A stretch of DNA of 64,000 nt, taken from Sulfurovum sp. (GTDB taxonomy: Bacteria > Campylobacterota > Campylobacteria > Campylobacterales > Sulfurovaceae). This document shows positions 1 to 9,730 of this stretch, piece by piece (position 1 is the first letter of the stretch; the number at the start of each line of letters is the position of its first letter). The stretch covers positions 36,489 to 100,488 of the forward strand of contig JAJPEU010000004.1 of the NCBI GenBank assembly GCA_021166685.1. The letters are read 5' to 3'. Under the pieces are notes generated by a model. It saw nothing but the letters and a program-made list of their open reading frames with translations. It had not been told where the DNA came from and did no database searches. A program made the translations under genes and the position numbers.

Positions 1-1575
1 TAAATCGCTGCTGCTGTCCGTGCTCGATAACCCGTTCATATCGGTTGCGGTAATGCTCAATGTATCCAACACGCCCACGTCAAGCACGGTATTTTCGAAA
101 TGTATTGTTGTCAACAACTCATTCAGTTTCATATTATCAATAGGACCGCCATCGGTGGCCGTGATCGTAATCGTCGATGAAGCAGCCAACAATCCCAATA
201 TTCCAGGATTATTCACAACCGATACAGTCAATCCCAATTCTGCCGCTAACACACTTGAAGCAGTGAGCTGATACGTAGACAGATTTACTAAACTCGTATA
301 TTTAACAGTAACTGTTTTAATATTGCTGTTGGCATCCATCGCAAATACTGCCTGATTCGAAATATCCAGCAAACCTAATGCCTCCGCACCGACAAGCCCC
401 AACAATGTAGAGTTATTGGCATTCACGATGGGTGCTTGGTTGACAATTGCGCTGTCACTGGAGCTCGGCCCGACATTTCCTGAGGCATCTCGGATAGCCG
501 AGGTAACCGTTAGAACCTGAACACCTGTTGGAAGCGCAACACCGGATATTGTCTGAGTGGAACCGGCAGTCATTGTCGTACCGTCCACAATATAAGTAGC
601 AATTACCGATCCGGTCAGATTATTCGTAACTGTGATAACATCGCCTATCTGCGCATCTGCCGGAATGCCTACTGCAACATCCGTCGTAGCGGCCCCTCCT
701 TTTTCTGCTCCATCGATGCTGCCGTCATTGTTTGTGTCTAGTACGATCTCGATGGATGCAGCCGTTGGGGGCGGCGTAGTGTCTGCACCAACGGTCGTGC
801 CGCCGTTATTGCCTACATCGAGTGCATCAGTAACGGTGTGGCTTCCGAACGGATCGCTATAGGTAACCGATACGCTGACCGGTTTTCCTTCATGATCAGC
901 CGTCAGGGTAAAGGTGCTTTGATCGGCATTCGGATTTGCTACTGCTGCTCCGTCCACAGACCATGTGTACACAGGCGTGCCTGTGATGCCGTCGGGATCG
1001 ACAAGATCTGTCGTCAGGGTTTGTCCGACAACCGCTGATCCTTCGATCGTTACACTTCCCGCATCGTCTACGCCGCCAACGGTCGTGCCGTCTTCACCTC
1101 CGCCCCCGCCTCCGCCACCGGCGGCGGCAGCTATACCAATCAATGCGCCTGCTCCTGCGAGATATGCCCATATCGGCATATCATCTTTTTCACCCGGAAC
1201 TCCAAGCATAGAGAGATCCTCTTGCCCTGAAGCTATTTGATTTAAGCTCACTATGTTACCGTCAGATTGAGCAACATACGAATAATATGTACCCGTTTCA
1301 TCTATACCAATCATATCGGTATTCGAGATATCAAAAAAGTTTTCTAAAATAAGATCAGGGGCACCATTATGGTCTCCATCTAGATTGACTTCTAGATTTT
1401 TACCAACTTTTTTGACCATTACTTTTATGGGTGCTGTGTTTGTAGTCATATCTTTTAGCTCATACTTAACACCTTTTTGTGCTTGTATCACTATTGGATT
1501 TGAAACAGAAGAGGAAACAGTCTGCTGCCCTATAACCTTAGCGCCAAGATGTTCTATAATTTTAATTTGTGCCAT
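1..1575 (-). CDS. Large BapA/LapF-type surface adhesin, N-terminal part (runs off window)
   Basis: The frame is open from an ATG at 1575 to the left edge (525 codons, no stop), so only the N-terminus of a very large protein is present. It has no signal peptide, as is usual for type I secreted adhesins. Residues 1 to about 95 resemble the BapA-type prefix domain (start MAQIKIIEHLGAKVIG, then KDMTTNTAPIKVMVKKVGKN and an acidic NLDGDHNGAPDLI stretch). Next comes a predicted hydrophobic AYLAGAGALIGIAAAA segment and a glycine run near residues 150-157. Residues from about 168 on are Thr/Val/Asp-rich Ig-like/cadherin-like repeats (SVTIEGSAVVGQTLTTD is typical). The start overlaps the end of the OmpA-domain gene by 14 bases, so the two are probably one transcript. 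Probable role: biofilm or attachment adhesin exported to the cell surface. Repeat number and C-terminal secretion signal are outside the window. Confidence 0.82.
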   Translation of the reverse strand, partial: MAQIKIIEHLGAKVIGQQTVSSSVSNPIVIQAQKGVKYELKDMTTNTAPIKVMVKKVGKNLEVNLDGDHNGAPDLILENFFDISNTDMIGIDETGTYYSYVAQSDGNIVSLNQIASGQEDLSMLGVPGEKDDMPIWAYLAGAGALIGIAAAAGGGGGGGGEDGTTVGGVDDAGSVTIEGSAVVGQTLTTDLVDPDGITGTPVYTWSVDGAAVANPNADQSTFTLTADHEGKPVSVSVTYSDPFGSHTVTDALDVGNNGGTTVGADTTPPPTAASIEIVLDTNNDGSIDGAEKGGAATTDVAVGIPADAQIGDVITVTNNLTGSVIATYIVDGTTMTAGSTQTISGVALPTGVQVLTVTSAIRDASGNVGPSSSDSAIVNQAPIVNANNSTLLGLVGAEALGLLDISNQAVFAMDANSNIKTVTVKYTSLVNLSTYQLTASSVLAAELGLTVSVVNNPGILGLLAASSTITITATDGGPIDNMKLNELLTTIHFENTVLDVGVLDTLSITATDMNGLSSTDSSSDL

Positions 1576-2092
1576 AGCGGAATCCCCTTATTTTATTTTG
1601 TTTACCTTGAAGTATTATCTCAACTCTTCTGTCTGGAGCTAGGCATGCTATAAGAGCTGACCGTTTCATTTTATCACTGCAGCCTCTAGCTACCGGCTTT
1701 GCTTCTCCTCTGCCTCGAACTTTAAAGATACTTTGAACACCTTGTGACTTAAGGTAGGCAGCTACTGAATCCGCTCTTCTTTGAGAAAGATTTAAATTTT
1801 TGTTATAGCTTCCGATTCTATCGGTATACCCGGTGATATCAAAAGAGGCTACATTCAGTTTATTCGCTTTGATATTAGATATAAATTGATTTAAACATCG
1901 TTTGCCCTCCCCTTTCAGCTCTGCTTCATTGAATTCAAAGAGCGCATCCGTATTTAAGGTAATAGTAGTATTGAGCATTATTTTTTGTACTCTTGGGATA
2001 AAATATCCTGTTTTATCGGCCACACTGGTTGTGGAAATTATTGCTAACACTACAAAAAATCCTAAAATTTGTTGTATCCATGTAAGCTTCAT
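1562..2092 (-). CDS. OmpA-family outer-membrane/peptidoglycan-binding protein
   Basis: 176 aa. An N-terminal hydrophobic segment (residues about 8-24) reads as a signal peptide. The C-terminal two thirds are an OmpA peptidoglycan-binding domain: FEFNEAELKGEGK, then ITGYTDRIGSYNKNLNLSQR with RRADSVAAYL, GRGEAKPVA and the closing DRRVEIIL, which contains the conserved Asp and Arg that hold diaminopimelate. There is no barrel domain, so it is probably periplasmic or wall-anchored. The ATG at 2092 was chosen because an AAAGGA Shine-Dalgarno lies 6 bases upstream. It sits between a riboswitch and a giant adhesin gene whose start it overlaps. By analogy with type I secreted adhesin loci it may help anchor the adhesin or its exporter to the wall; that role is inferred. 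Confidence 0.85.
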   Translation of the reverse strand: MKLTWIQQILGFFVVLAIISTTSVADKTGYFIPRVQKIMLNTTITLNTDALFEFNEAELKGEGKRCLNQFISNIKANKLNVASFDITGYTDRIGSYNKNLNLSQRRADSVAAYLKSQGVQSIFKVRGRGEAKPVARGCSDKMKRSALIACLAPDRRVEIILQGKQNKIRGFRYGTN

Positions 2093-2113
2093 TCGTCATC
2101 CTTTAAGTTTTTT

Positions 2114-2134
2114 ATTGCTGAAATAATCAACAAT
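2114..2134 (-). other. Small hairpin between riboswitch aptamer and ompA ribosome-binding site
   Basis: Arms 2114-2121 and 2127-2134 pair (8 bp, one G-U) around a five-base loop. The hairpin lies between the aptamer and the AAAGGA Shine-Dalgarno and could be part of the expression platform. No run of T follows, so it is not a standard terminator. Confidence 0.35.
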
Positions 2135-2222
2135 ACAATCGACAATGCAACTCGGCAATCTAGCTGGAGACCCGTAGTTTTCCGTCCTACTCTCGCGGGT
2201 AGTTTGGCTTTAACGCGTGTTT
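2135..2222 (-). promoter_or_regulatory. Cyclic-di-GMP-I (GEMM-I) riboswitch aptamer
   Basis: Read on the minus strand, the leader of the ompA-adhesin genes contains GCCAAAC, then a stem capped by a GCGA (GNRA) tetraloop, then GGACGGAAAACT, ACGGGTCT, a short loop and AGATTGCCGAGTTGC. Order and spacing match the GEMM-I class. The ligand-contacting G20, A47 and C92 equivalents appear kept. The G21-C46 pair appears swapped to C-G, and the GCC/GGU helix is replaced by a matching ACT/AGT, which is compensatory change. A weak P1 can be drawn between GCGTTAAA and TTGTCG-side bases. The aptamer ends about 35 bases before the Shine-Dalgarno; a small hairpin (2114-2134) lies between. No U-tract terminator is seen, so control of translation is more likely than attenuation. 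No covariance-model search was possible. Confidence 0.72.
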
Positions 2223-2445
2223 GATTCGAATTTCTCCACTCTCTCCCAGATAAGGAAAAATTATGAACTATTACAGTGTAATGTTGCTTAAAATGCATTA
2301 ATATAATATTGAGGCCTCTGAATAATGATCGTTTAGATCCTCTGTTTGGCTTAGGATGACGTAATTTTCGCCATTGCGGGCATGATTCTCTGTCTGGCTT
2401 GTAGTTTAATTAGGGTATTCGCTTGTATGGTTTTATTTGATTTAC

Positions 2446-5424
2446 TTATAAAGATGTTTTCAGATAGGCCATTGCCGTAGCGATGATGTCATCATCATCT
2501 TTGCTTGACGACTTCAAAACCACACGCGCTTTGCTTTCCTCTTTAAATTCGATAAAAACATTCTCGCCGTATGAAGAAATTTTGGTAATATCTTTTTCTT
2601 TGGCAAGCACCTTCATGACCATGATATCGATAAACTGTCTTGTAATCCTGTCGAGTTTGCCAAAACGATCTGCAATCTCGGATTCGATCTCATACACTTC
2701 GCCTGCACTTTCACAAAGAGAGAGCCGACGGTAAAGTTCCAGCCGCAATCTGTCTTCTTCGATAAGCTCTGCGCTCAGATAAGCATCTACTGACAGCTTC
2801 ATATCCACATGCTGTTCTGCTTCTTTGTGTTCTCCGCTTAGTTCACGGATCGCATCTTCAAGCATGCGCAAATAAAGCGAATATCCGATCTGCTTGATGT
2901 GCCCGCTTTGTGCTTCTCCTATGATATTGCCTCCCCCGCGAATTTCAAGATCATGAAAAGCAAGCACTGCGCCGCTGCCAAGGTCTGAGTGGGATTCCAG
3001 CGCAAGCAGTCTTCGTTTGGCATTGTCGGTAAGACGCTCTTTGTCTGCAACCATAAAGTAGCAGTACCCTTCTTTGCCGCCTCGCCCTACGCGTCCTCTA
3101 AGCTGGTGAAGATCAGCGATGCCAAAGCTGTCTGCCCCGTCCACGATCATCGTGTTGGCATGAGGCATATGAATACCCGATTCAACAATAGAGGTGGAAA
3201 GCAGCACATCATACTCCCCTTCTTCAAACTTCATCATCTCATCTTCAGTCTCTTGGGCTGAAATTTTAGAATGCAGTACCGCTATACGCATACTCGGAAG
3301 GATATGGAGCAACTCTTTTTTCTTCTCATCAATGCCCGCAATGGAATTGAAGACATAAAAAATCTGTCCTCCCCGACGACGTTCACGCATCATAGCTTCC
3401 TTAATGATCTTCTCATCATAGCTTTTTACAAACGTGCGCACCCCTTTTCTCTCAATCGGCGGCGTAAGTATCTCTGAAAAGCTTTTGATCTGGGAGAGGG
3501 CAAGATTGAGACTTCGTGGTATCGGTGTTGCGCTCATGCTCAAAAGATGCACATCAATAGCCATCTCTTTAAGCGCTTCTTTTTGCTTGACCCCAAACTT
3601 GTGTTCTTCATCGATCACCACCAAAGCCAGGTTTTTAAATTTAACTTTGAGCAATGCGTGCGTTCCTACGACCACATTGATTGTCCCCTCTAAAAGCCCT
3701 TTTTGTATAGCGCTTTTTTCTTTGGCAGACGTAAACCTGTCAAGCTTTGCCGTATTGATGCCAAATTCGTAAAAACGTTCTTTAAGGCTTTTATAGTGCT
3801 GAGAGCTCAGCAAAGTGGTAGGGGCTATCATCATGGCCTGGTAACCGTTTTTGACCGCGACAAACATCCCGTTCATTGCCACTTCGGTTTTTCCAAATCC
3901 TACGTCTGCGCTCAAAAGCCTATCCATCATACGTCCGCTGCCCATATCGATGAGAAGCTCATGAATAGCCCTTTCCTGATCTTCAGTATGCATAAAGCCT
4001 GCTTTTGCCATAAAAAGAGCATGCTCTTCCATGTCCGATCTTAAAATGATCCCTTTTTTTAGATGACGCTGGGCAGAAAGGTTAATAATTTGGGAAGCAA
4101 TGGCAAAAAGCTTTTCACGTACTTTGGCTTTCAGGCTTCTAAAACTTGCTTTTCCAAGTCTGTCAAGAACAGGCAGCGCACCCCCTTCGGCTACATACCG
4201 GTCTATCACCTCAAGATTTGAGACAGGGATGAGAAGTGTATCTTCATTTTGGTACTGCATGACCACAAATTCACTTGTAGCGCCCAAAACCTCTCTTTTT
4301 TCAATGCCCTTAAAGATCCCCACTCCATGATTCTCATGTACGACATAGTCGCCCTGTTTAAGCTCATCAAGGATCAAAGTCGCTTTTTTAACACGTTTGG
4401 ATTTAAGCGGTTTGTTAAGGGAGAGAATAAGTTTGTCCGGGCCAAGAAGATTGACTATTCCTTCCTGATAAACAAAAGTGATATTTTCAAAAAAATCCAA
4501 TTGTGAACCGCGCACAATGCTCTCGTTTTTGGCAATAACGGTGATCTGTTTGTCTTTATGTGCATGCAGGAGCTTGTTGGGGTCAACCACTTCGAGATCA
4601 CGGTATCTGCTTTGTTGAGAAATAACAGGAAGCAAAAAAGACTCATAGGGAATAAGCGGCTCGCTTAACTCGTAGATCTCCTTGAGTTCTTCCTCCAGAT
4701 TGCCGGTATAGATTGCAGAAAACTGTTCAAATACACTTTCGCCCAACTCTGCAAGATGCCAAAGCCCGAGGGAGTCAATATCTTTAACAAACGTATCATA
4801 GCTGCTCTGCTCTACCCTGTGCCGGAGCGCTTCGTGTTCTTTTTGAGGCAGTGCTAAAAATGCCGGAAGTATCGTTAGAGACTCCAACTCTTCGCTCAGC
4901 CTTTTTTGGGTTCCTTCATCATAAGGATGAATGGCTTCTATCTCTTCATCAAACAGTGAGATGCGATAAGGATTGGGTGCGTGAATAGGAAAAATATCTA
5001 CTATGTCTCCGCGAAAAGAAACCTCTCCTCTGCTTGCTGCAATATCTGTAAAGTGATACCCCCAGCGGTATAGGGTATCTTTCAATGAATTTAAATCAAG
5101 GGTATCTCCAAACGCAACCGTCCTAGAAGCAAACCACTGCGGTTTTGGAAAAGGAATAAGCAAGGTTCTTATCGGTGCGACAATTATTTTTTTATTTTGG
5201 CTCTCATGGTATCCTGAAAGCTGGACAAAAAACTGTTGAATATCGTCAGTGTAGGTGCGCAAATCTTCCCCTACATTTATACGCAAATCAGGAAGCACAA
5301 ACGTGTCATACCCCAATAAATACGCCACATCGCGTATCTTTACGGCTTCTTTGTCGTCTTTACAAATAAGAAGTTTATTTTCTTTTAAATTTTCCAGATA
5401 TTCGTAGATATTACTTTGATACAT
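2446..5424 (-). CDS. mfd: Transcription-repair coupling factor Mfd
   Basis: 992 aa, the short form usual in Campylobacterota. Mfd removes RNA polymerase stalled at lesions and recruits UvrA. Domains seen: a UvrB-like N-terminal module (residues 1-300, with SRGEVSFRGDIVDIFP); the RNA-polymerase-interacting CarD-like domain starting near residue 354 (LKQGDYVVHENHGVGIFKG); translocase Walker A near 507 (ADVGFGKTEVA); the DEEH box at 605-608 (VVIDEEHKFG); motif III SMSATPIPRSLN near 630; motif VI QLRGRVGRGG near 774; and a C-terminal TRCF domain. Its 5' end overlaps folC by 14 bases, so mfd is probably expressed from the lptE-folC side. Downstream, 147 bases separate it from the adhesin leader. 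Confidence 0.97.
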   Translation of the reverse strand: MYQSNIYEYLENLKENKLLICKDDKEAVKIRDVAYLLGYDTFVLPDLRINVGEDLRTYTDDIQQFFVQLSGYHESQNKKIIVAPIRTLLIPFPKPQWFASRTVAFGDTLDLNSLKDTLYRWGYHFTDIAASRGEVSFRGDIVDIFPIHAPNPYRISLFDEEIEAIHPYDEGTQKRLSEELESLTILPAFLALPQKEHEALRHRVEQSSYDTFVKDIDSLGLWHLAELGESVFEQFSAIYTGNLEEELKEIYELSEPLIPYESFLLPVISQQSRYRDLEVVDPNKLLHAHKDKQITVIAKNESIVRGSQLDFFENITFVYQEGIVNLLGPDKLILSLNKPLKSKRVKKATLILDELKQGDYVVHENHGVGIFKGIEKREVLGATSEFVVMQYQNEDTLLIPVSNLEVIDRYVAEGGALPVLDRLGKASFRSLKAKVREKLFAIASQIINLSAQRHLKKGIILRSDMEEHALFMAKAGFMHTEDQERAIHELLIDMGSGRMMDRLLSADVGFGKTEVAMNGMFVAVKNGYQAMMIAPTTLLSSQHYKSLKERFYEFGINTAKLDRFTSAKEKSAIQKGLLEGTINVVVGTHALLKVKFKNLALVVIDEEHKFGVKQKEALKEMAIDVHLLSMSATPIPRSLNLALSQIKSFSEILTPPIERKGVRTFVKSYDEKIIKEAMMRERRRGGQIFYVFNSIAGIDEKKKELLHILPSMRIAVLHSKISAQETEDEMMKFEEGEYDVLLSTSIVESGIHMPHANTMIVDGADSFGIADLHQLRGRVGRGGKEGYCYFMVADKERLTDNAKRRLLALESHSDLGSGAVLAFHDLEIRGGGNIIGEAQSGHIKQIGYSLYLRMLEDAIRELSGEHKEAEQHVDMKLSVDAYLSAELIEEDRLRLELYRRLSLCESAGEVYEIESEIADRFGKLDRITRQFIDIMVMKVLAKEKDITKISSYGENVFIEFKEESKARVVLKSSSKDDDDIIATAMAYLKTSL

Positions 5425-6640
5425 ATTTATTTTTATCCATTTTTTTAAGAAATGCTTCGACTACATGAAACGATCCAAATACAAGGTAATTTTCCTCTTT
5501 GTTGATCTTTCCATTAAAATAAGTGTACTCCAGTCCCATTTTTTTGAGTGCTCTTTCTATCTGTTCAAGACCTGCGGCGCGCTCAGAATAGATAGGGATT
5601 ATCTCTACCCGTTTCACTTTGGGTTTAAGTACACGCAAAACCTCTTCGTAATTTTTATCATTCAAACTGTTGTAAATAAGCACTGTCTTTTTATTTAAAG
5701 CTTTTTCTATAACGCTTGCAGCCAAAGGATTATGCCCCACATCAATCCGTACATTTTCTCTCCAAAGATAAAAACGCCCGAAGAGTTCAAGAGATTTTAA
5801 ATCATCTACATTGTAAGAAATGCTCAAAATATCCAGTGCCTGCAAAGAGACCAAGGCATTGTCTATAAGATAATTGCCCCAGGCTTTTTGCTTGGCAATC
5901 TCTTTTAGTTTTATCAGTCTGTCATCTATGCGCATATCCTGGTTCAAAAAAAGTTCCGCCCCTTTTTGTTTGACAATCTTTTGAGCCACATCAACCACTT
6001 CTTTGAAAGGTTGGGGTGAGAGCAGGACCCGCTTTTGAATGCTTCGTATTTTTGTGCTTGCAATCTCTTCGACAGTATCACCCAAAAAAGCCTGGTGGTC
6101 TATGCCTATGGGCGTGATGACGCTCAGTGCTTTATCGCATATATTGGTTGCATCATGTTCTCCGCCCAACCCTGCTTCCAAAACGATCAAATCAAGATTT
6201 TCAAAAATAACCAAAGCTAAAAGCGTGGTGTATTCAAAATAGCTTAGGTTTTCACATACGGTTTTTCCCAGGATACCAAAAAGTCTTGCATGTGCCGTTT
6301 GAAGCGCTGCATCTTGCACATCAGCTCCATTGATCCATATACGTTCATTGAATTTCATAATGTGAGGAGAGGAAAAATGTCCCGTCTTGTAGCCGCTTTT
6401 GTGAGCTAAATAAGCGATAATCCTGCCGGTAGAACCTTTACCGTTTGTTCCTACGATATGAACGGTTTGAGGGTGCTTTAGGTGTGGCTTTAGTTTTTTG
6501 TATGCTGCAAATATCCTGCTGTGATCGATCTCTTTATAATAAAGAGGTTTATTCGCTAAAAAATCTGTAAAAGAGGGTACCGTGCTATTCACTGCTTCCC
6601 GCTCTCGTTCCTTTGGCGCTTGCATAGGCCAAAAACTCAT
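5411..6640 (-). CDS. folC: Bifunctional dihydrofolate/folylpolyglutamate synthase FolC
   Basis: 409 aa from the first ATG. It adds glutamate to dihydropteroate and folates in an ATP-dependent Mur-ligase-like reaction. The P-loop is VHIVGTNGKGSTGR; it is followed by GHFSSPHIMKFNERIWING (folate-binding region), LEAGLGGEHDATN and ITPIGIDHQAFLGDT, all family hallmarks. The C-terminal Mur-ligase C domain contains DVGHNPLAA. From the ATG at 6640 it overlaps lptE by 56 bases; a GTG at 6592 (393 aa) would remove most of this and leaves the conserved part intact, so the start is uncertain. The 3' end overlaps mfd by 14 bases. The lptE-folC-mfd order suggests one operon. Confidence 0.93.
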   Translation of the reverse strand: MSFWPMQAPKEREREAVNSTVPSFTDFLANKPLYYKEIDHSRIFAAYKKLKPHLKHPQTVHIVGTNGKGSTGRIIAYLAHKSGYKTGHFSSPHIMKFNERIWINGADVQDAALQTAHARLFGILGKTVCENLSYFEYTTLLALVIFENLDLIVLEAGLGGEHDATNICDKALSVITPIGIDHQAFLGDTVEEIASTKIRSIQKRVLLSPQPFKEVVDVAQKIVKQKGAELFLNQDMRIDDRLIKLKEIAKQKAWGNYLIDNALVSLQALDILSISYNVDDLKSLELFGRFYLWRENVRIDVGHNPLAASVIEKALNKKTVLIYNSLNDKNYEEVLRVLKPKVKRVEIIPIYSERAAGLEQIERALKKMGLEYTYFNGKINKEENYLVFGSFHVVEAFLKKMDKNKYVSK

Positions 6641-7130
6641 TCATAGCTTTTTCCAGTCCTCTGCGAATCGCTTGGATTCTTAGCGTGGAGGAGAGAAGGG
6701 AGCTGGCTTGAATATCTCCTTCTTGTATCGCGGTAATAGTCTTTTTAAGTTTGCCTTGCTTGGTAATCATATCAAAAGTGACGCGAACATCGGCACGATA
6801 ACGCGTTACATATCCGTCTTTGTAGGCTAAAGGAGTAAAAGTCGTTCCGGCATACGAGACAATAATCTGGCTTTGGGCTTGCTTTTTAGGTACTATTTTG
6901 CCCTTAAAGCGCGTATAGACCATCCGATTCATCTCATCTTTAATAAACGGTGCATTTTCAGGCTCGGCCCTGTCAACATGTACTTCCACATACACGGTGT
7001 CGGAAAATATATTTTCTATTGCATGAGAAGAGGGCTTATAGCCGCACCCGGTCAAAATGAATAATGCGTAATACATAATAAATAATTTGAGTATGTTTTT
7101 TTTAGAAAAATTTTTATTTGATCGTTCCAC
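6585..7130 (-). CDS. lptE: LptE-like LPS-assembly lipoprotein
   Basis: About 181 aa. A basic N-terminus (ERSNKNFSKKNILK), hydrophobic stretch and lipobox LTGCGYKPSS mark an outer-membrane lipoprotein. The body (YVEVHVDRAEPENAPFIKDE, and YRADVRVTFDM later) fits the LptE fold that plugs the LptD barrel during LPS insertion. The GTG at 7130 is preferred because GAGAGG lies 7 bases upstream and it gives a normal-length signal peptide; an ATG at 7160 would add ten residues. It lies 75 bases after leuS and overlaps folC. The same leuS-lptE-folC order is known from other Campylobacterota. Sequence conservation in LptE is low, so the name rests on lipobox, length and context. Confidence 0.75.
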   Translation of the reverse strand: MERSNKNFSKKNILKLFIMYYALFILTGCGYKPSSHAIENIFSDTVYVEVHVDRAEPENAPFIKDEMNRMVYTRFKGKIVPKKQAQSQIIVSYAGTTFTPLAYKDGYVTRYRADVRVTFDMITKQGKLKKTITAIQEGDIQASSLLSSTLRIQAIRRGLEKAMNEFLAYASAKGTRAGSSE

Positions 7131-7205
7131 TTGTTTGCCTCTCTCTTCTTGCAAAAACATTGCAATGCATACCTCAATTATTACTCAGCGTTTATTCATT
7201 GTTAA

Positions 7206-9650
7206 TTAAATCGGCTTCACGGCAAGGTTCACCAGCTTGCCAGGAACCACAACTTCTTTGACAATACTCATTCCCTCAAGCCATTTGCTGCCGGCCTCTT
7301 TAGCCAAAGAGAGAATCTCTTCTTGGCCCATATTTGGATCCACTTCAATCTCGGTACGCTTTTTGCCTCCGATCATCACAACATACATGATCACATCCTG
7401 CACAAAAACCTCGTCTTTAATTTCAAGGATGGACTGGAGATTTTTGCGATCAAAAAGAACATCGCTTAACTCTGTTGCAATATGAGGAATGATCGGCTCC
7501 AAAAGATTAAGCATAATATACATTCCCTCGGTCCACACCTCCGCATTGTCTTGTTTATCCAGCGCATTAAGCGCTTCCATGCATGCAGCAATAAGGGTAT
7601 TGAATGCAAAAGTTTTTTCGTAGACATCCGTAGATTTTTGCAAAGCCTCATATACTTTTGCTCTTGCAGCTTTGGTTTCTTTCCCCAAAGCTTTTTGGTC
7701 TATATCCCGAAGCGCATTGTGTGTAACTTTTTCTTTTCTGTCATAAAGTTTTTTGATAAACCTAAATGCACCCTCAACGGCAGAATCATTCCATTCAAGT
7801 TCTTTTTGGGGGGGTGCGGCAAAAAGAGTAAAAAGCCTCGCAGTATCGGCTCCGTATTTTTCTACCAGCGCATCCGGGTCAACCGTATTGCCTTTGGATT
7901 TGCTCATCTTTGCACCGTCCATAAGCACCATTCCCTGCGTCAAAAGACGCTCAAACGGCTCATCAATATCATGATAACCCAAATCCCGTAACACTTTAGT
8001 AAAAAATCGTGCATAAAGCAGATGCAAGATAGCATGTTCTATCCCGCCGATATACTGGTCCACGGCCAGCCAATAATTTGCTTCTTCTTTGTCAATACCC
8101 ACCTCATTCCATTTCTTAGGATTGGTTGCATATCGAAATTGATACCAGCTTGATTGCACAAAGGTATCAAGGGTATCCGTTTCGCGCAAAGCATCATTTC
8201 CGCATTTTGGACAAATACAGTGTTTCCATGTGGGGTGATTCTCTAGAGGATTGCCTTCGCCTGTAATGTGGACATCTTCGGGTAACGCAATGGGAAGATT
8301 TTCTATCTTTTCAGGCACAAGCCCGCATTGTTCACAATGAACAAAAGGTATAGGGGCGCCCCAATAGCGCTGGCGGCTTATTCCCCAATTTCGCAACCTA
8401 TAGTTTGTAGTTCCCTTTCCCTGTTTTTTTTCTTCGAAAAGCGCGATAACGGCTGCTTTGGCTTCTGTATTTTTCATTCCCGTAAAAGTTTCAGAATTTT
8501 CCAATATGCCCTCTTGGGTATAAGGAAGAATGTCATCATTTCCGTGTATTACTCGTTTTATGGGAAGATTGTATTTTGAGGCAAATTCAAAATCTCTCTC
8601 ATCATGCGCCGGCACCGCCATTACAGCACCCCCGCCATAAGAAGCCAACACGAAGTTTGCCGTCCATACAGGGATCTCTTCACCTGTCAGAGGATGAATC
8701 ACTGTGATACCAAGGGCGTATCCTTCCTTATCTGCTTGTGCTCTTTCTCTTTCTGTCATATTGGCGATAGCTGTAATTTTTTGAGCCGTATCCGCCTTGA
8801 TCAGGCTATTTTCTATAAGATATTTTGCAATAGGATGCTCTGCTGCAAGTGCCGAATACGTCACGCCGTAAATAGTGTCCGGGCGTGTGGTAAAAACAGT
8901 GTATCTCTCAAACTTTCCGTCAAGTTTTTTCTTACTCTCCCCGCTCAGTTCAAATTCAAATTCCAGACCTTGGGATTTTCCTATCCAATTGCTTTGCATT
9001 GTGAGGACCTGGGAAGGCCATTTGCCTTCAAGCTTTTCCAGATCGCTCAAAAGTTCATCTGCATACTTAATGATATCAATATAGTACCCTGGCATTTGCT
9101 TGAGCTGTACCGGATTATCACAACGCCAACAACATCCTTCTTCTACCTGCTCATTGGCCAATACGGTATGACACGTCTCACACCAGTTGACCGTAGTGGA
9201 TTCGCGATAAAGCAATCCCTCTTGATACATTTTGATAATAAACTCTTGTTCCCATCTTGTATAAAGTTCATCACAGGTAGCAAACTCACGGCTCTTGGAG
9301 AACGAAAGTCCCAATGAAGCCAATTCTTTACGCATATATTCTATGTTTTCGTAAGTCCATTTTTTAGGATGAAGCTTATGTTTGATTGCTGCATTCTCAG
9401 CAGGCATTCCAAAAGCATCCCATCCAATAGGATGCAATACATTATACTCTTGCTTGCGATAATAACGGGCAAAAGCATCGCCTATAGCATAGTTGCGCAC
9501 GTGTCCCATATGAATACGTCCGCTTGGATAGGGAAACATACTTAAAATATATTTTTTCTTTTGCTTCAAAGAATCCGAAGGCTCAAACGCTCCTTCATCT
9601 TCCCATGTTTTCTGCCATTTGGCTTCAATCTCTTTTGGATTGTAACTCAT
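7206..9650 (-). CDS. leuS: Leucyl-tRNA synthetase
   Basis: 814 aa class I synthetase that charges tRNA-Leu and edits mischarged products. The HIGH signature is [18 protein letters not shown] near residues 43-60, and the KMSKS loop is [18 protein letters not shown]1 editing domain lies between ([20 protein letters not shown], with the Thr-rich editing motif). Zinc-binding cysteine pairs occur at [21 protein letters not shown] and again at CEQCG / CPKCGN. Length and order are normal. It appears to head the leuS-lptE-folC-mfd series, with 80 bases to the upstream YpfJ gene. Confidence 0.98.
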   Translation of the reverse strand: MSYNPKEIEAKWQKTWEDEGAFEPSDSLKQKKKYILSMFPYPSGRIHMGHVRNYAIGDAFARYYRKQEYNVLHPIGWDAFGMPAENAAIKHKLHPKKWTYENIEYMRKELASLGLSFSKSREFATCDELYTRWEQEFIIKMYQEGLLYRESTTVNWCETCHTVLANEQVEEGCCWRCDNPVQLKQMPGYYIDIIKYADELLSDLEKLEGKWPSQVLTMQSNWIGKSQGLEFEFELSGESKKKLDGKFERYTVFTTRPDTIYGVTYSALAAEHPIAKYLIENSLIKADTAQKITAIANMTERERAQADKEGYALGITVIHPLTGEEIPVWTANFVLASYGGGAVMAVPAHDERDFEFASKYNLPIKRVIHGNDDILPYTQEGILENSETFTGMKNTEAKAAVIALFEEKKQGKGTTNYRLRNWGISRQRYWGAPIPFVHCEQCGLVPEKIENLPIALPEDVHITGEGNPLENHPTWKHCICPKCGNDALRETDTLDTFVQSSWYQFRYATNPKKWNEVGIDKEEANYWLAVDQYIGGIEHAILHLLYARFFTKVLRDLGYHDIDEPFERLLTQGMVLMDGAKMSKSKGNTVDPDALVEKYGADTARLFTLFAAPPQKELEWNDSAVEGAFRFIKKLYDRKEKVTHNALRDIDQKALGKETKAARAKVYEALQKSTDVYEKTFAFNTLIAACMEALNALDKQDNAEVWTEGMYIMLNLLEPIIPHIATELSDVLFDRKNLQSILEIKDEVFVQDVIMYVVMIGGKKRTEIEVDPNMGQEEILSLAKEAGSKWLEGMSIVKEVVVPGKLVNLAVKPI

Positions 9651-9730
9651 TTTTTCTCACTTGGTTGGTCTCTATTGCATAGACGGGATTATACCCAAGT
9701 AGTCATTAATTCCAACAAGACGATTGTTTA

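Noticed and set aside
20..1240. Several plus-strand open frames of 66 to 91 codons
   Set aside because: They are antisense shadows of the adhesin's low-complexity Thr/Val/Ala/Gly coding sequence, and have no ribosome sites or family motifs.
2089..2298. 69-codon open frame upstream of the OmpA-domain gene
   Set aside because: It spans the riboswitch aptamer, has no recognisable domain and its sequence conservation is explained by RNA structure.
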